From assembly GCF_928392795.1 (NCBI RefSeq), contig NZ_CAKMTJ010000003.1:62001-126000 (forward strand): 64,000 bases of DNA. The letters are read 5' to 3'. The position numbers and the translations under genes are program-made. The stretch comes from Rothia nasimurium. GTDB lineage: Bacteria > Actinomycetota > Actinomycetes > Actinomycetales > Micrococcaceae. Shown piece by piece: positions 7,341 to 16,528 of this stretch. The notes beneath the pieces were generated by a model, which ran no database searches, was not told the origin of the DNA, and saw only the letters and a program-made list of their open reading frames with translations. Each line of letters opens with the position of its first letter. Positions within the stretch are counted from its first letter, which is position 1.

Positions 7341-10300
7341 TTACTTAGTGCGCAGAACAGCTTCCATATCGAAAGTCGCGCTTTCAGAACGACGGTAGGA
7401 ATGAACCTCAACGGCAATCACGTTCTTACCCTGGTTCAGCTGGCTAGCGGGAACAACCACGGTAATCGGGGTTGCCTTAGCCAGCGAGTAGGGAACAGCC
7501 TTCTGCGCCGGGGTATTGGGCGCAGCGTTAGCCATCAGGTTGGTGCGGTTGACCTCGCGGCCGTTGACGTAGATAGCGATACCGTCATCTGCGTAGGTGG
7601 TCAGAACCAGCTCCTGGTTAGCCTGCGGGGTCAGCTGCATCTCCTTACGCAGGAACATCGACATAGGCTGATTGTAGTAGGCGAACTGGACGCGGTTTGC
7701 CAGCGAGAATTCGCCCCAACCGATGGAGGTCGGTGCAACGTACCACTGACGGGCGGTGTTATAGGCGTAGTTGGTGTTACGCCAGGTCTTGTCGTATTCG
7801 TTGGTGAGTACGAAAGCGATATCCCAGTTATCGCCCGAGGCAACAACCTTCTGGTCAGCAGGCTTGACCGGTTCAACCGGAGCAACAGGCTCAGCGGGAG
7901 CGGGGTTTTCCTCAACTACCGGGGGAACCGGCTCCTCAGTGATTTCTTCAATGGGCTTCACATTCGGGTTATCGGGCTGAGTGGGGGCCTCAGTGGTGGG
8001 TTCTGCGGTAGGCTCTGCGGTGGGCTCAGCTGGAGCTTCGGTGGTGGGCTCAGCAGTAGGCTCAGCCGGAGCTTCGGTTGTGGGTTCAGCAGTCGGCTCA
8101 GCAGGTGCTTCGGTGGTGGGCTCTACCGTGGGCTCAGGAGTGGGCTGAGGCTTAGCCGCTACAGCGACCGGGGTAGAAGCAGAGACGTTACCGGCAGCAT
8201 CGGAGACGCGGACGAAGTAGCGAGCGTCTTCGGTGGTGGGCAGCTTGTAGCTGGTGTCCGCCGTTGAAGCAATCACGCGGTTATCGCGCAGAATCTGGTA
8301 GGTGACACCGCGCTCAGAAACACCGGTCCATGACAGGGTATCGGTGGTTCCGTCGGTGGTGACGGAGAGGTTGGACGCGGTAGCCGGAGCAGTAGAATCA
8401 GCGGGCGCGTAGCGGGCGAAACCGACAGTCTGCTGCACACCGTTGTAGCCCAGGGAGCGGGTGATATCGCCGCCAACCCAGAGGGTGCCGGTGGAGTCGG
8501 TGAAGGACGCCCAGATACCGTGACCGCGCTGGCCCTGCAGGCTGGGATTGAACTGGGGCAGAATCTCGCCGGTCTGGGCATCAAATGCAGAAATCAGACG
8601 GATGGTGTTCACACCGCTGTAAGTGGGTGCGTTCCACGGATTGTCGTGGGTGGTTGCACCGTAGTAAATCCAGTCGCCACAGTGGCAGGCGGCGTAGAGC
8701 ACGTTATTGCTATCGAGTGATAGGTCCTGGAAGTCGCCGCCGCTCTTGGTGATAGCGGTGGTCAGACGGTTGCTTAGATTGGACTTATCGTACTGGGCGA
8801 CGAGATGTTCAGCACCCGCAGTCCAGATAGTTGATCCGGCATCCTGCACATCGAACTGGAAGCCATCGCGATGGGTGGGGTTGGTGGCACGGTGAGACAG
8901 GGTCCACTCCCAATTCTGGGCTGCCTTGCCGTCGGTGGTGTTGATGTAGGCCAGCTTCCATGCACGCTGGTCGTTGAGGGTTGAGAAGTAGCCGGCGATA
9001 GCGACACCCTCATCGCTTGCCGAAACACCGTTGACGGTACCGTTGGTCACGGGGCGCCAGGACCAGTCAACCGAGTTGTCGTTCAGGCGGAAACGGGCGA
9101 TGTTCTTGGAGTAGGCGTAGGTATCTGAGGTGGCACCCTTAACGTGGGTGAAGTTACCGCCGATGTAGACATAGTTGCCCTGCACATCGATAGCTTTGAC
9201 GAAGGAGGTGCCGCTGGCGTTGCGGTTGACAACGTCCCAGCCCAGTGAGGTGTCGGTTGCACCGGTGACGGGGTCCAGAATGACAAAGCCGTTAGAGGGT
9301 TGACCGTTGACCCGGGTGAACTCGCCACCAACTGCCAGTTTGCCGTTAGGGAGGGGTGAAATAGCCTTGACCTGGCCGTTGAGCTGGGGAGCGAAGGAAC
9401 GAACCAGCTCGCCGGTATTGACGTTGTAGCCAGCGATGAACTTCTGCTGTACCTTCTCGCCGGTGGTGGCGTTTTCGACAAAGGCGAAGTCGCCGCCGGT
9501 GTAGACGGTATCACCCAGCTGGTTAATGGCCTGGACGCGGGTGTTCAGCTCACTGGTGGAACCGGTGCCGCTGTTAGCGCTGGTACGCCAAGTGACGCGG
9601 GATGAGAAGCTAGCGGGCAGCGCACGTTCGGTAGCTGCTGCGGTACCGCTATCTGCGATGTCGGTCAGGTTCAGGTCAGCCTGGGTAAGTTTGGGGCGGA
9701 CGAAAACCTGGGTGAAGGGGATGCCGTAGCCGGTACCGCGAGGGCCCCACAGGTAGGAGGCGGCGGTATCGGTGCCCTGGACGTTGCGACCAAAGGCGAA
9801 GCCAATCTTCCAGGACTGGTTGCTTCGGCCGTAGAAGTTGTTGGAGTAGTAGTAGTCGTTATCGTTGGAGATACGGTTGACTGAGGTGGCTACGGATCGG
9901 TCAGCGCCCAGTGAAGGGTCATTATCGTAGCGGATGCTTTCCCAGGGGTGGTAGGCAGAGAGGGTCCACGACCAGTTTTCAGTCTTGGTGCGCTTTGCAT
10001 ACATGTTCTGCCAGGCGGTGCCGGCGGCATTACCCGCGCGGTAGAAGCGCACGCCGTCCTCAAGGTCCTGTACCTTGGTGTCGCCCAGCAGGGCGTCCAC
10101 GGTGGAGGAGGGAAGCTGGACAGGGGAGAAGGCATCGGTGCCGTCGGGGTTAGTTGCGAGCTCGCGGGGGTCGCCCTTACCGGCGTAGTCCTCGCTCCAG
10201 CCTTCACGGCCGCGGCCAATCATGACCCAGCCACCGCCGTTGGTTTCCTGGTCACAGTAGAACTGGGCGGGGGCGTCCATTTCGTCGGTCCAGAGCCAGT

Positions 10301-10484
10301 AGGCACCTGACTTGGATTCGGGGTCGTTCTGCTTGATTTCCCAGCAGGACGCCGCTGCGGTTTCGGTAGTGAGACCGTTGGCTACATACTCGTTGGTTGC
10401 AATAGCGCCGGGGATGACGGAGACGCCAACGCCCAGGGCAACCGCACCAACCGCGATCTTAGTAAATAGTGAGGGTTTTTTCAT
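7341..10484 (-). CDS. Large secreted protein: fibrinogen-like domain, beta-propeller, FN3, Pro-rich stalk, C-terminal beta-sandwich
   Basis: 1047 residues with an N-terminal signal peptide (KKPSLF, a hydrophobic core, then a small-residue cleavage region near 30). Residues ~45-270 form a fibrinogen-related domain: CWEIKQ start, then FYCDQETNGGGWVMIGRG. Residues ~290-690 hold repeated VYTGGDF / LAVGGEF / VYIGGNF strands typical of a beta-propeller. Residues ~700-785 form an FN3 module, ~790-885 a Thr/Glu/Pro-rich stalk with 12-residue repeats, and ~890-1047 a beta-sandwich (DDGIAIYVNGREV) resembling PA14 or carbohydrate-binding modules. There is no LPXTG or C-terminal helix, so it is probably released or held non-covalently. 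It lies 7 bases after the lipoprotein gene. Adhesion or glycan binding is the likely job; the ligand is unknown. Confidence 0.8.
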   Translation of the reverse strand: MKKPSLFTKIAVGAVALGVGVSVIPGAIATNEYVANGLTTETAAASCWEIKQNDPESKSGAYWLWTDEMDAPAQFYCDQETNGGGWVMIGRGREGWSEDYAGKGDPRELATNPDGTDAFSPVQLPSSTVDALLGDTKVQDLEDGVRFYRAGNAAGTAWQNMYAKRTKTENWSWTLSAYHPWESIRYDNDPSLGADRSVATSVNRISNDNDYYYSNNFYGRSNQSWKIGFAFGRNVQGTDTAASYLWGPRGTGYGIPFTQVFVRPKLTQADLNLTDIADSGTAAATERALPASFSSRVTWRTSANSGTGSTSELNTRVQAINQLGDTVYTGGDFAFVENATTGEKVQQKFIAGYNVNTGELVRSFAPQLNGQVKAISPLPNGKLAVGGEFTRVNGQPSNGFVILDPVTGATDTSLGWDVVNRNASGTSFVKAIDVQGNYVYIGGNFTHVKGATSDTYAYSKNIARFRLNDNSVDWSWRPVTNGTVNGVSASDEGVAIAGYFSTLNDQRAWKLAYINTTDGKAAQNWEWTLSHRATNPTHRDGFQFDVQDAGSTIWTAGAEHLVAQYDKSNLSNRLTTAITKSGGDFQDLSLDSNNVLYAACHCGDWIYYGATTHDNPWNAPTYSGVNTIRLISAFDAQTGEILPQFNPSLQGQRGHGIWASFTDSTGTLWVGGDITRSLGYNGVQQTVGFARYAPADSTAPATASNLSVTTDGTTDTLSWTGVSERGVTYQILRDNRVIASTADTSYKLPTTEDARYFVRVSDAAGNVSASTPVAVAAKPQPTPEPTVEPTTEAPAEPTAEPTTEAPAEPTAEPTTEAPAEPTAEPTAEPTTEAPTQPDNPNVKPIEEITEEPVPPVVEENPAPAEPVAPVEPVKPADQKVVASGDNWDIAFVLTNEYDKTWRNTNYAYNTARQWYVAPTSIGWGEFSLANRVQFAYYNQPMSMFLRKEMQLTPQANQELVLTTYADDGIAIYVNGREVNRTNLMANAAPNTPAQKAVPYSLAKATPITVVVPASQLNQGKNVIAVEVHSYRRSESATFDMEAVLRTK
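7985..8130 (-). repeat. In-frame tandem repeats coding the Pro/Thr/Glu stalk
   Basis: About four near-identical 36-base units, each coding roughly PTTEAPAEPTAE, within the secreted protein gene. Differences between units are mostly silent, so copy number is likely to vary between strains by slippage or recombination. Confidence 0.85.
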
Positions 10485-10490
10485 GTGTGT

Positions 10491-11249
10491 TTAGCAATCT
10501 GCGTTGTTGGGGAAGTCGTGGGAAGCAATCTTCCATTCCCCGTTGTTTTCGACCAGAGTAAAAATGTTGAGTGAGCGGGGGAACTGGTTGGAGCTGACGG
10601 TGTTACCCGCAGCATCTACAACTTTGACTCCCGAGGAATCGAGGCAGACTTCCATGATTTTGGCTGCCTGGCCGTTGTACTCACCATCAGCGATGCGGGG
10701 GGTGCCCACGACGGTTGAGGTTCCCTCAACATGCCAGCCTGACTGGGCGTACTCGGTTGCGGTAGCAAGGTACTGATCAAGGGCTGTGCCGGTGGCTGCC
10801 GCTTCAAGCTGCGCTGTGGTTTCTGCAGAGACGTAGCTTTCAACCGCGTTTTCGTTGGCTTGAACGCTTTCGGTATCGCTGGAAATTTCTTCCCCGGTGC
10901 TGTTTGCATCGCTGGACCCGGTAGCTGGTTCAATTCCGCCGAGCGCCCCTTGGATATCGGTGTAGAGCTGTTCGGTGGTTTGAACTTCTTCGGTGTCTAC
11001 AGCGGCTTCGCTCGCTTCAGCGAGGGCTTCGGAACCCGCGAAGTTTTCGGTGAGCGTTTCACCGGCGCTATTTGTTGCGGTTGCTGCTGCAGAGGCTGAG
11101 CTTGAAGCGCTTTCGGAGCTGCTAGCGTTGCTGTCGGATGAGCCGCAGGCCGCAAGGGCTAGAGTGGCGCTGGCGCACAGGGCAAGGACGCCGGTGCGCA
11201 GGCTGGGCGCGCGCAGGGCAGCAGAGAGGGGTGTCCCTAATTGTTTCAT
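10491..11249 (-). CDS. Ser/Ala-rich lipoprotein of unknown function
   Basis: 252 residues. A signal peptide ends in the lipobox LAACGSSDS (Cys near 36), followed by a long low-complexity Ser/Ala/Thr/Glu linker (to ~150). A compact C-terminal domain (~150-252) then contains QYLATATEYAQSGWHVEG and ends in NNGEWKIASHDFPNNADC. The end looks like a small NTF2-like or SnoaL-like fold with a terminal cysteine; this is not certain. Its stop is 7 bases from the start of the fibrinogen-like protein gene, so the two are probably cotranscribed and may form a surface complex. Confidence 0.75.
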   Translation of the reverse strand: MKQLGTPLSAALRAPSLRTGVLALCASATLALAACGSSDSNASSSESASSSASAAATATNSAGETLTENFAGSEALAEASEAAVDTEEVQTTEQLYTDIQGALGGIEPATGSSDANSTGEEISSDTESVQANENAVESYVSAETTAQLEAAATGTALDQYLATATEYAQSGWHVEGTSTVVGTPRIADGEYNGQAAKIMEVCLDSSGVKVVDAAGNTVSSNQFPRSLNIFTLVENNGEWKIASHDFPNNADC

Positions 11250-11590
11250 TAAGTCCCTAAAAGTTGTGGTGCGTGGTGGGGTAAAGCTCGCTGGTGCTCC
11301 GTGCGAAAGGAGTGGGGTTTTGCCAGAGTGCTTTATCGGTCATCTCATACTACCGGTTGGTCCTCGGGTGGGTTAATAGCCTTAGGCGGAAAAGATGGGG
11401 TTACTCGGTAGTAACTTATGGGGACAAGAATGGTTTTCCTCGAAAATACTATTGGTGTTTATCACACTTGTATTAGTTATTTCCTTGAATAGAGGCTTCT
11501 ACCGTCTTAGCGGTTTAGCCCTTAGGGTAGTGAAGATGCCTGTGGGATAATGGAGCCTGCACCAACCGGCCTTACCCCAGGGGAGCGAAG
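11250..11590. promoter_or_regulatory. Divergent promoter region between the lipoprotein and mfd
   Basis: A 341-base gene-free stretch between divergent genes. It is AT-richer than its surroundings around 11400-11490. A GGATAATGG -10-like box lies at about 11545-11553 for mfd. No clear operator or riboswitch was seen. Confidence 0.4.
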
Positions 11591-14500
11591 ATGTCACTGA
11601 GCGGCCTTGCCCAAGCCCTCACCCACGAGCCCAGCTATACCGCAATCATCACCCAGGCAGGTACAGACCCCAAAGCCCGCCTCGATGAATTTCTGATTGG
11701 CTCTCCTGACGGGGCCAGGCCCTTTCTGCTTGCCGGTATAGCCCAGCAACTTGCCACCCAGACCGAGCCGACCCCGCCCGTCCTGCTAGCTGTCACCGCT
11801 ACCGACCGCGAGGCTGAAGATACCGTCACCGCCCTAGAATCGGTGCTAGAGCCTGGGCAGGCCCAGCTCTTCCCGGCCTGGGAAACCCTGCCCCATGAGC
11901 GTCTCTCCCCGCGAAGCGATACCGTGGGCCAGCGCCTAGCGGTCTTGCGCGCCCTCGCCGAGGGGGGTGCGTCCGCTCCCCGGGTGCTCGTTGCCCCTAT
12001 CCGCTCGGTGCTGCAGCCCCTGGTCGCAGGCCTCGAAAAAATGCAGCCGGTGACCCTACGGGTGGGCGAAGAACAAGACTTTGATGCCCTGATTAAATCT
12101 CTCGCATCGGCCGCCTATTCCCGCGTTGACCTGGTGTCAAAGCGCGGAGAATTTGCCGTGCGCGGCGGCATTATCGATATTTTCTCACCGACCGCAGCTC
12201 ACCCCGCCCGTATCGAATTCTTTGGGGACGAGGTCGAGAATATCCGCTGGTTCTCGGTTGCTGACCAGCGCACCCTGCCCGGCAAAGACCACCCCACCGA
12301 GCTACTCGCCCCTCCCTGCCGCGAACTCCTGATTACCCCCAGCGTGATGAGCCGGGCAGCCAGGCTCAAAGGGTCCTTCCCGGGCGCTGCCGCCATGCTC
12401 GAAAAAATTGCCGGTGGTATTTATGTTGAGGGCATGGAGTCCCTGATTCCCCTGCTGGTTGACGATATGGTGACCCTGCTCGACCACCTGCCCCCGGGGT
12501 CCCTGCCCCTTATTATCGAGCCGGAAAAGGTACGCTCCCGCGCAACCGACCTGGTTGCTACCAACGAGGAGTTCCTGCTGGCTGCCTGGGATTCTGTCAC
12601 CGACACTACGGACGCCCCCATCGACCTGGGTGCCAACGGCCCCGATGGTCTGAGCGCCGGTAGCTTCCGCACCATTGCCGCCCTGCGAGAAACCGCCCTC
12701 GCGAAGGGCTTTGGCTGGTGGGCTATGACGGCCCTGGGCGTTGACGACGCCATCGATGACGGGATTGACTCGGTCCAGCTGGCTGCCCGTGCCCCCCATA
12801 CCTACTCGGGCAACGTGACCGAGCTGCTGACCGAAGTTGGGAAGAAGGTAAAGGACGGGTGGCGGATTACCGTGGTGACCGACGGGCCAGGCCCGCTCAC
12901 CCGCCTGCTTGACCTTTTCCAGGAAGCCGAGATACCGGCGTCTCGCGTGGACAGCCTGACGAAACTGCCTGAGCCGGGCATCATCGAGATGACCACCGCC
13001 TCCATGGGGCGCGGCTTCATGATGGACGGCGAAAAGCTGGGTCTGCTGACCGAGGCAGATATCCTGGGCCGCACCAGCCCCTACGCTACCCGCGACCTGC
13101 GCAGTGGCAAGCTCCCGGTGCGCCGCCGCAAGAACGCGGTTGACCCCATGAGCCTGTCAGCCGGCGACTACGTGGTACACGAACAACACGGTATCGGCCA
13201 GTTCGTCGAGCTGATCCAGCGCCCCATTGCCGGGGCAACCGTCATGCCCGGGCAGCCCAAGCCCATGAAGGAATACCTGGTGCTGGAGTACGCCCCCTCC
13301 AAACGGGGCGGGCCCAAGGACCGCCTTTTTGTGCCCTCGGACCAGCTGGACCAGGTCTCTAACTACGTGGGCGGCGACGCCCCGACGCTGTCAAAGATGG
13401 GTGGCTCCGACTGGGCTAAGACCAAGTCAAAGGCCCGCAAGGCCGTTAAGGAAATTGCTGCTGACCTGATTAAACTCTACTCAGCCCGCCAGGCCTCCCG
13501 CGGCCACGCCTTCGGCCCCGACACCCCCTGGCAGCGGGAACTGGAAGAAGCCTTCCCCTACAACGAAACCCCCGACCAGCTCTCGGCTATCAACGAGGTC
13601 AAGGCCGACATGGAGCGCGAAATCCCCATGGACCGCCTGATCTCGGGCGATGTGGGCTACGGCAAGACCGAAATCGCGGTACGTGCTGCCTTCAAGGCTG
13701 TGCAGGACGGCAAACAGGTGGCCGTCCTCGTCCCCACCACCCTGCTGGCCCAGCAGCACTACGAGACTTTTACCGAGCGTTTCTCGGGCTTCCCGGTCTC
13801 CATCAAGGTGCTCTCCCGCTTCCAGAAGGCCAAGGAGTCAGCTGAAATCGCTGAGGGCATTAAGAACGGGTCTGTCGATGTGGTCGTCGGTACCCACCGC
13901 ATTCTCTCCGAGTCGGTGGACTGGAAGGACCTGGGCCTGGTCATTATCGATGAGGAACAGCGCTTCGGCGTTGAGCACAAGGAAAAGCTCAAAACCATGC
14001 GCACCAACGTGGACGTGCTGGCCATGAGTGCTACTCCCATCCCGCGAACCCTGGAGATGTCCCTAACCGGCATCCGCGAGACGTCCACCCTTGCCACCCC
14101 GCCCGAGGAACGTCACCCCGTCCTCACCTTTGTCGGCCCCCGCACCGACAAGCAAATTACCGCCGCCATCCGCCGCGAACTTATGCGAGAGGGGCAGGTC
14201 TTTGTAGTGCACAACCGGGTCTCAACCATAGAAGAGACCGCCAACGAGATTCAAAAACTCGTTCCCGAGGCCCGCATTGCTGTGGCCCACGGTCGCATGA
14301 GCGAATCCCGCCTGGAAAAAATTATCGTGGACTTCTGGGAACGCAAGTTCGATGTGCTGGTATCGACCACCATCGTTGAAACCGGCCTGGATATCTCCAA
14401 TGCCAACACCCTGATCGTTGATCAGGCCCAGAACTATGGTCTGTCTCAGCTTCACCAGCTGCGCGGACGCGTGGGGCGCGGCCGCGAGCGCGCCTACGCC

Positions 14501-15235
14501 TACTTCCTTTACCCGGCTGAGAAGGTGCTGACCGAGGTCGCCCATGAGCGTCTGAAGGCGGTGGCGACCCACAATGAGCTGGGCGCCGGTATGCGCTTGG
14601 CCATGAAGGACCTAGAAATTCGCGGTGCCGGTAACCTGCTGGGCGGTGAACAGTCGGGCCATATCGCCGGTGTTGGCTTTGACCTCTACCTGCGCCTGGT
14701 GGGGGAGGCCGTGGCTAACTTCCAGCACGGGGAGAAGGAAGAAGCTCCTGCTGAGATTAAGGTCGATCTGCCGGTCAACGCCCACATGCCGCACGACTAC
14801 GTGAGTTCAGAGCGCCTGCGTCTATCGGCCTACCGCCAGATTGCCCAGGCCCAGACTGCCGAGGAGCTGGCTGAGGCTCGCGAAGAACTGGTAGACCGGT
14901 ACGGTACCCCACCTGCTCCGGTTGAGAACCTGTTCAAGGTCGCGGCTCTTCGTCACCGCGCTCGCGCTGTGGGTCTGACCGAGATTGTGGCGATGGGCCC
15001 CAAGGTTCGTTTCTTCCCGGTCAATGATCTGCCAGAGTCGCGCCAGATGCGGCTGGGCCGCATGTATCCGGGTGCCCAGTACCGTCAGATTCCGGGTACC
15101 GAGAACTGGCAGATTCTGGTGCCCCGCCCCAAGACGTCCGCTGTTGGGGGTAAAGATCTGGTCGATGATGCCATGGTGGAGTGGACCGAGCAGTTCATTC
15201 ACGCCATCTTCGAAGCCGGCGTCGCCGGTTCATAG
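11591..15235 (+). CDS. mfd: Transcription-repair coupling factor Mfd
   Basis: 1214 residues, a usual length for actinobacterial Mfd. It removes RNA polymerase stalled at lesions and recruits UvrA. In order: the UvrB-like N-terminal module (GIAQQLA..., FPAWETLPHERLSPRSD near 95-115), the RNA-polymerase interaction domain (GDYVVHEQHGIGQF near 520), and a RecG-like translocase with Walker A GDVGYGKTE (~686), the DEEQ box (~787) and SATPIPRTLEMS (~810). The C-terminal domain that masks UvrA binding follows. An AGGGGAGCGAAG Shine-Dalgarno supports the ATG at 11591. It is a single gene with its own downstream terminator. Confidence 0.97.
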   Translation: MSLSGLAQALTHEPSYTAIITQAGTDPKARLDEFLIGSPDGARPFLLAGIAQQLATQTEPTPPVLLAVTATDREAEDTVTALESVLEPGQAQLFPAWETLPHERLSPRSDTVGQRLAVLRALAEGGASAPRVLVAPIRSVLQPLVAGLEKMQPVTLRVGEEQDFDALIKSLASAAYSRVDLVSKRGEFAVRGGIIDIFSPTAAHPARIEFFGDEVENIRWFSVADQRTLPGKDHPTELLAPPCRELLITPSVMSRAARLKGSFPGAAAMLEKIAGGIYVEGMESLIPLLVDDMVTLLDHLPPGSLPLIIEPEKVRSRATDLVATNEEFLLAAWDSVTDTTDAPIDLGANGPDGLSAGSFRTIAALRETALAKGFGWWAMTALGVDDAIDDGIDSVQLAARAPHTYSGNVTELLTEVGKKVKDGWRITVVTDGPGPLTRLLDLFQEAEIPASRVDSLTKLPEPGIIEMTTASMGRGFMMDGEKLGLLTEADILGRTSPYATRDLRSGKLPVRRRKNAVDPMSLSAGDYVVHEQHGIGQFVELIQRPIAGATVMPGQPKPMKEYLVLEYAPSKRGGPKDRLFVPSDQLDQVSNYVGGDAPTLSKMGGSDWAKTKSKARKAVKEIAADLIKLYSARQASRGHAFGPDTPWQRELEEAFPYNETPDQLSAINEVKADMEREIPMDRLISGDVGYGKTEIAVRAAFKAVQDGKQVAVLVPTTLLAQQHYETFTERFSGFPVSIKVLSRFQKAKESAEIAEGIKNGSVDVVVGTHRILSESVDWKDLGLVIIDEEQRFGVEHKEKLKTMRTNVDVLAMSATPIPRTLEMSLTGIRETSTLATPPEERHPVLTFVGPRTDKQITAAIRRELMREGQVFVVHNRVSTIEETANEIQKLVPEARIAVAHGRMSESRLEKIIVDFWERKFDVLVSTTIVETGLDISNANTLIVDQAQNYGLSQLHQLRGRVGRGRERAYAYFLYPAEKVLTEVAHERLKAVATHNELGAGMRLAMKDLEIRGAGNLLGGEQSGHIAGVGFDLYLRLVGEAVANFQHGEKEEAPAEIKVDLPVNAHMPHDYVSSERLRLSAYRQIAQAQTAEELAEAREELVDRYGTPPAPVENLFKVAALRHRARAVGLTEIVAMGPKVRFFPVNDLPESRQMRLGRMYPGAQYRQIPGTENWQILVPRPKTSAVGGKDLVDDAMVEWTEQFIHAIFEAGVAGS

Positions 15236-15240
15236 CGCGG

Positions 15241-15305
15241 TAGGTACCATCTGAGTCAGAAAAACCCATCTGGTTTGTGGGTTTTTCTGAACTAGATGGT
15301 ACCTA
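15241..15305. terminator. Bidirectional terminator after mfd
   Basis: Long nested inverted repeat. The outer arms TAGGTACCATCT / AGATGGTACCTA enclose an inner stem AGAAAAACCCA / TGGGTTTTTCT with a loop of about 8 nt. The U-rich inner arm and long stem should stop transcription from either strand. Confidence 0.85.
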
Positions 15306-15334
15306 CTCCCATCGGTGCCTTTGCAGGAAGAAAT

Positions 15335-15370
15335 AAGGGGCGGCCCACCTGAATAGGTGGGCCGCCCCTT
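15335..15370. terminator. Terminator after the small membrane protein gene
   Basis: Perfect 16-bp stem, AAGGGGCGGCCCACCT and its complement, with a 4-nt loop. It sits 22 bases past the stop of the minus-strand gene; the T-rich side (CTTATTTCTTCC) lies downstream on the minus strand. Confidence 0.88.
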
Positions 15371-15392
15371 GCTATGAGCAGCGTGCGTCTCT

Positions 15393-15719
15393 TTACTTGA
15401 GTGAGAGCTCAGTGCCGCTGGTGCGAGCCTTTTCGTTGGTCTTCGAAGGCAGGAACCACAGGGGGATGATGAAGGTGACGCCGTAGAGCAGAACAGCTAC
15501 GGTCCACCAGCCCCAGCCGCCCTCGGGGTACATGCCCAGGGTGTAGAGGCAGCCCAGCAGCAGTACGAAGCAGAGAACGAAGAGGGCGATGTTTGAGCCC
15601 AGCTCCTTGGTGCCTGAGTACTGGGGGGTGCCGCTACGCGCGGGAGCGCCGGATTCCATCCCGAAGGATTCAACGTTGGAACGCTTCTCAGCGTCTGACT
15701 GAGCAGTGGTCTTAGCCAT
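15393..15719 (-). CDS. Small two-helix membrane protein, unknown function
   Basis: 108 residues. A polar N-terminus (~42 residues, Ser/Lys/Glu-rich) is followed by two hydrophobic helices (about 43-63, NIALFVLCFVLLLGCLYTLG, and 71-90, WWTVAVLLYGVTFIIPLWFL) joined by the glycine/tryptophan turn PEGGWGWW, then a short basic tail. No enzyme motif is seen. It has its own terminator. A purine-rich region before ATG 15717-15719 gives AAAAGGACTTCCCC as the ribosome site. A monocistronic envelope protein is the most that can be said. Confidence 0.75.
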   Translation of the reverse strand: MAKTTAQSDAEKRSNVESFGMESGAPARSGTPQYSGTKELGSNIALFVLCFVLLLGCLYTLGMYPEGGWGWWTVAVLLYGVTFIIPLWFLPSKTNEKARTSGTELSLK

Positions 15720-15806
15720 GGGGAAGTCCTTTTCGTGTGTGTACTTTATTACTCAGTATAGGTGCTGCCTCAGCGGTTCGCACCATATGACGGAGAAGAA
15801 CCTGGC

Positions 15807-16499
15807 TTAGTAGCCGCCCTCTGCCGCTTCGCCGGCGCCGATGATGGCGATACCCTTTGAAGCACCGATGCGGGTGGCGCCTGCTTCAATCATGGCGAGG
15901 GCTTCTTCGCGGGTGCGGACGCCGCCCGAGGCCTTCACGCCCAGGTCGGGGCCGACGGTGGCGCGCATCAGGGCGATGTCTTCGACGGTTGCGCCGGAGG
16001 ACGAGTAGCCGGTGGAGGTCTTGACGAAGTCGGCCCCGGCTTCAACGGAGGCCTGGCAGGCCAGAACCTTCTGGTCGTCGGTCAGCTCGGAGGTCTCAAT
16101 GATGACCTTGAGCAGGGCACCACCGGCGTGGGTAGCCTCGGCGACAGCCTTGATATCTGCCACCAGGGCGTCCTTCTTGCCTGCACGGGCGTCGGCGATG
16201 TTGATGACCATATCGACCTCACGGGCACCGGCCTCAACGGCGGTCTTAGCTTCAAAAGCCTTGACCTCGGTGGCGGAAGCACCAAAGGGGAAGCCCACAA
16301 CCACGCAGGGGACAGACGCAGACCCGGCCAGCTCCTCAGCCAGCACGGGAGCCCAGACGGGGTTGGCACAGACGGAGGCGAAGCCGTACTGCTTGGCCTC
16401 GGCGCAGAGGCGGCGGACGTCAGCCTCTGAGGCGGAGGGGGCCAGGATGGTGTGGTCAATCATGGCAGCCAGTTCGGCTGCTGAAAGTTCGAGAGTCAT
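15807..16499 (-). CDS. deoC: Deoxyribose-phosphate aldolase
   Basis: 230 residues, normal for the class I DERA family. It cleaves 2-deoxyribose-5-phosphate to acetaldehyde and glyceraldehyde-3-phosphate. The Schiff-base lysine is in [10 protein letters not shown] (near 158), the proton-relay lysine in [11 protein letters not shown] (near 188), and the N-terminal IDHTILAP motif is present. A canonical AAGGAAG site lies before ATG 16497-16499. It is the last gene of a PNP-mutase-deoC group (29-base gap to the mutase), which fits nucleoside salvage. Confidence 0.95.
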   Translation of the reverse strand: MTLELSAAELAAMIDHTILAPSASEADVRRLCAEAKQYGFASVCANPVWAPVLAEELAGSASVPCVVVGFPFGASATEVKAFEAKTAVEAGAREVDMVINIADARAGKKDALVADIKAVAEATHAGGALLKVIIETSELTDDQKVLACQASVEAGADFVKTSTGYSSSGATVEDIALMRATVGPDLGVKASGGVRTREEALAMIEAGATRIGASKGIAIIGAGEAAEGGY

Positions 16500-16528
16500 A
16501 GTGTTTCTTCCTTGAAATCTTGGTTTGT

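Noticed and set aside
7985-8130. Regularly spaced repeats that could be read as a CRISPR array
   Set aside because: The units are contiguous, in frame and without unique spacers; they code a Pro/Thr/Glu stalk. No cas genes are nearby.
7173-8267. Long plus-strand open frame opposite the fibrinogen-like protein gene (364 codons)
   Set aside because: It lies wholly antisense to a gene with clear domains, has Gly/Arg/Ser low complexity produced by the repeats, and no ribosome site or recognisable domain.
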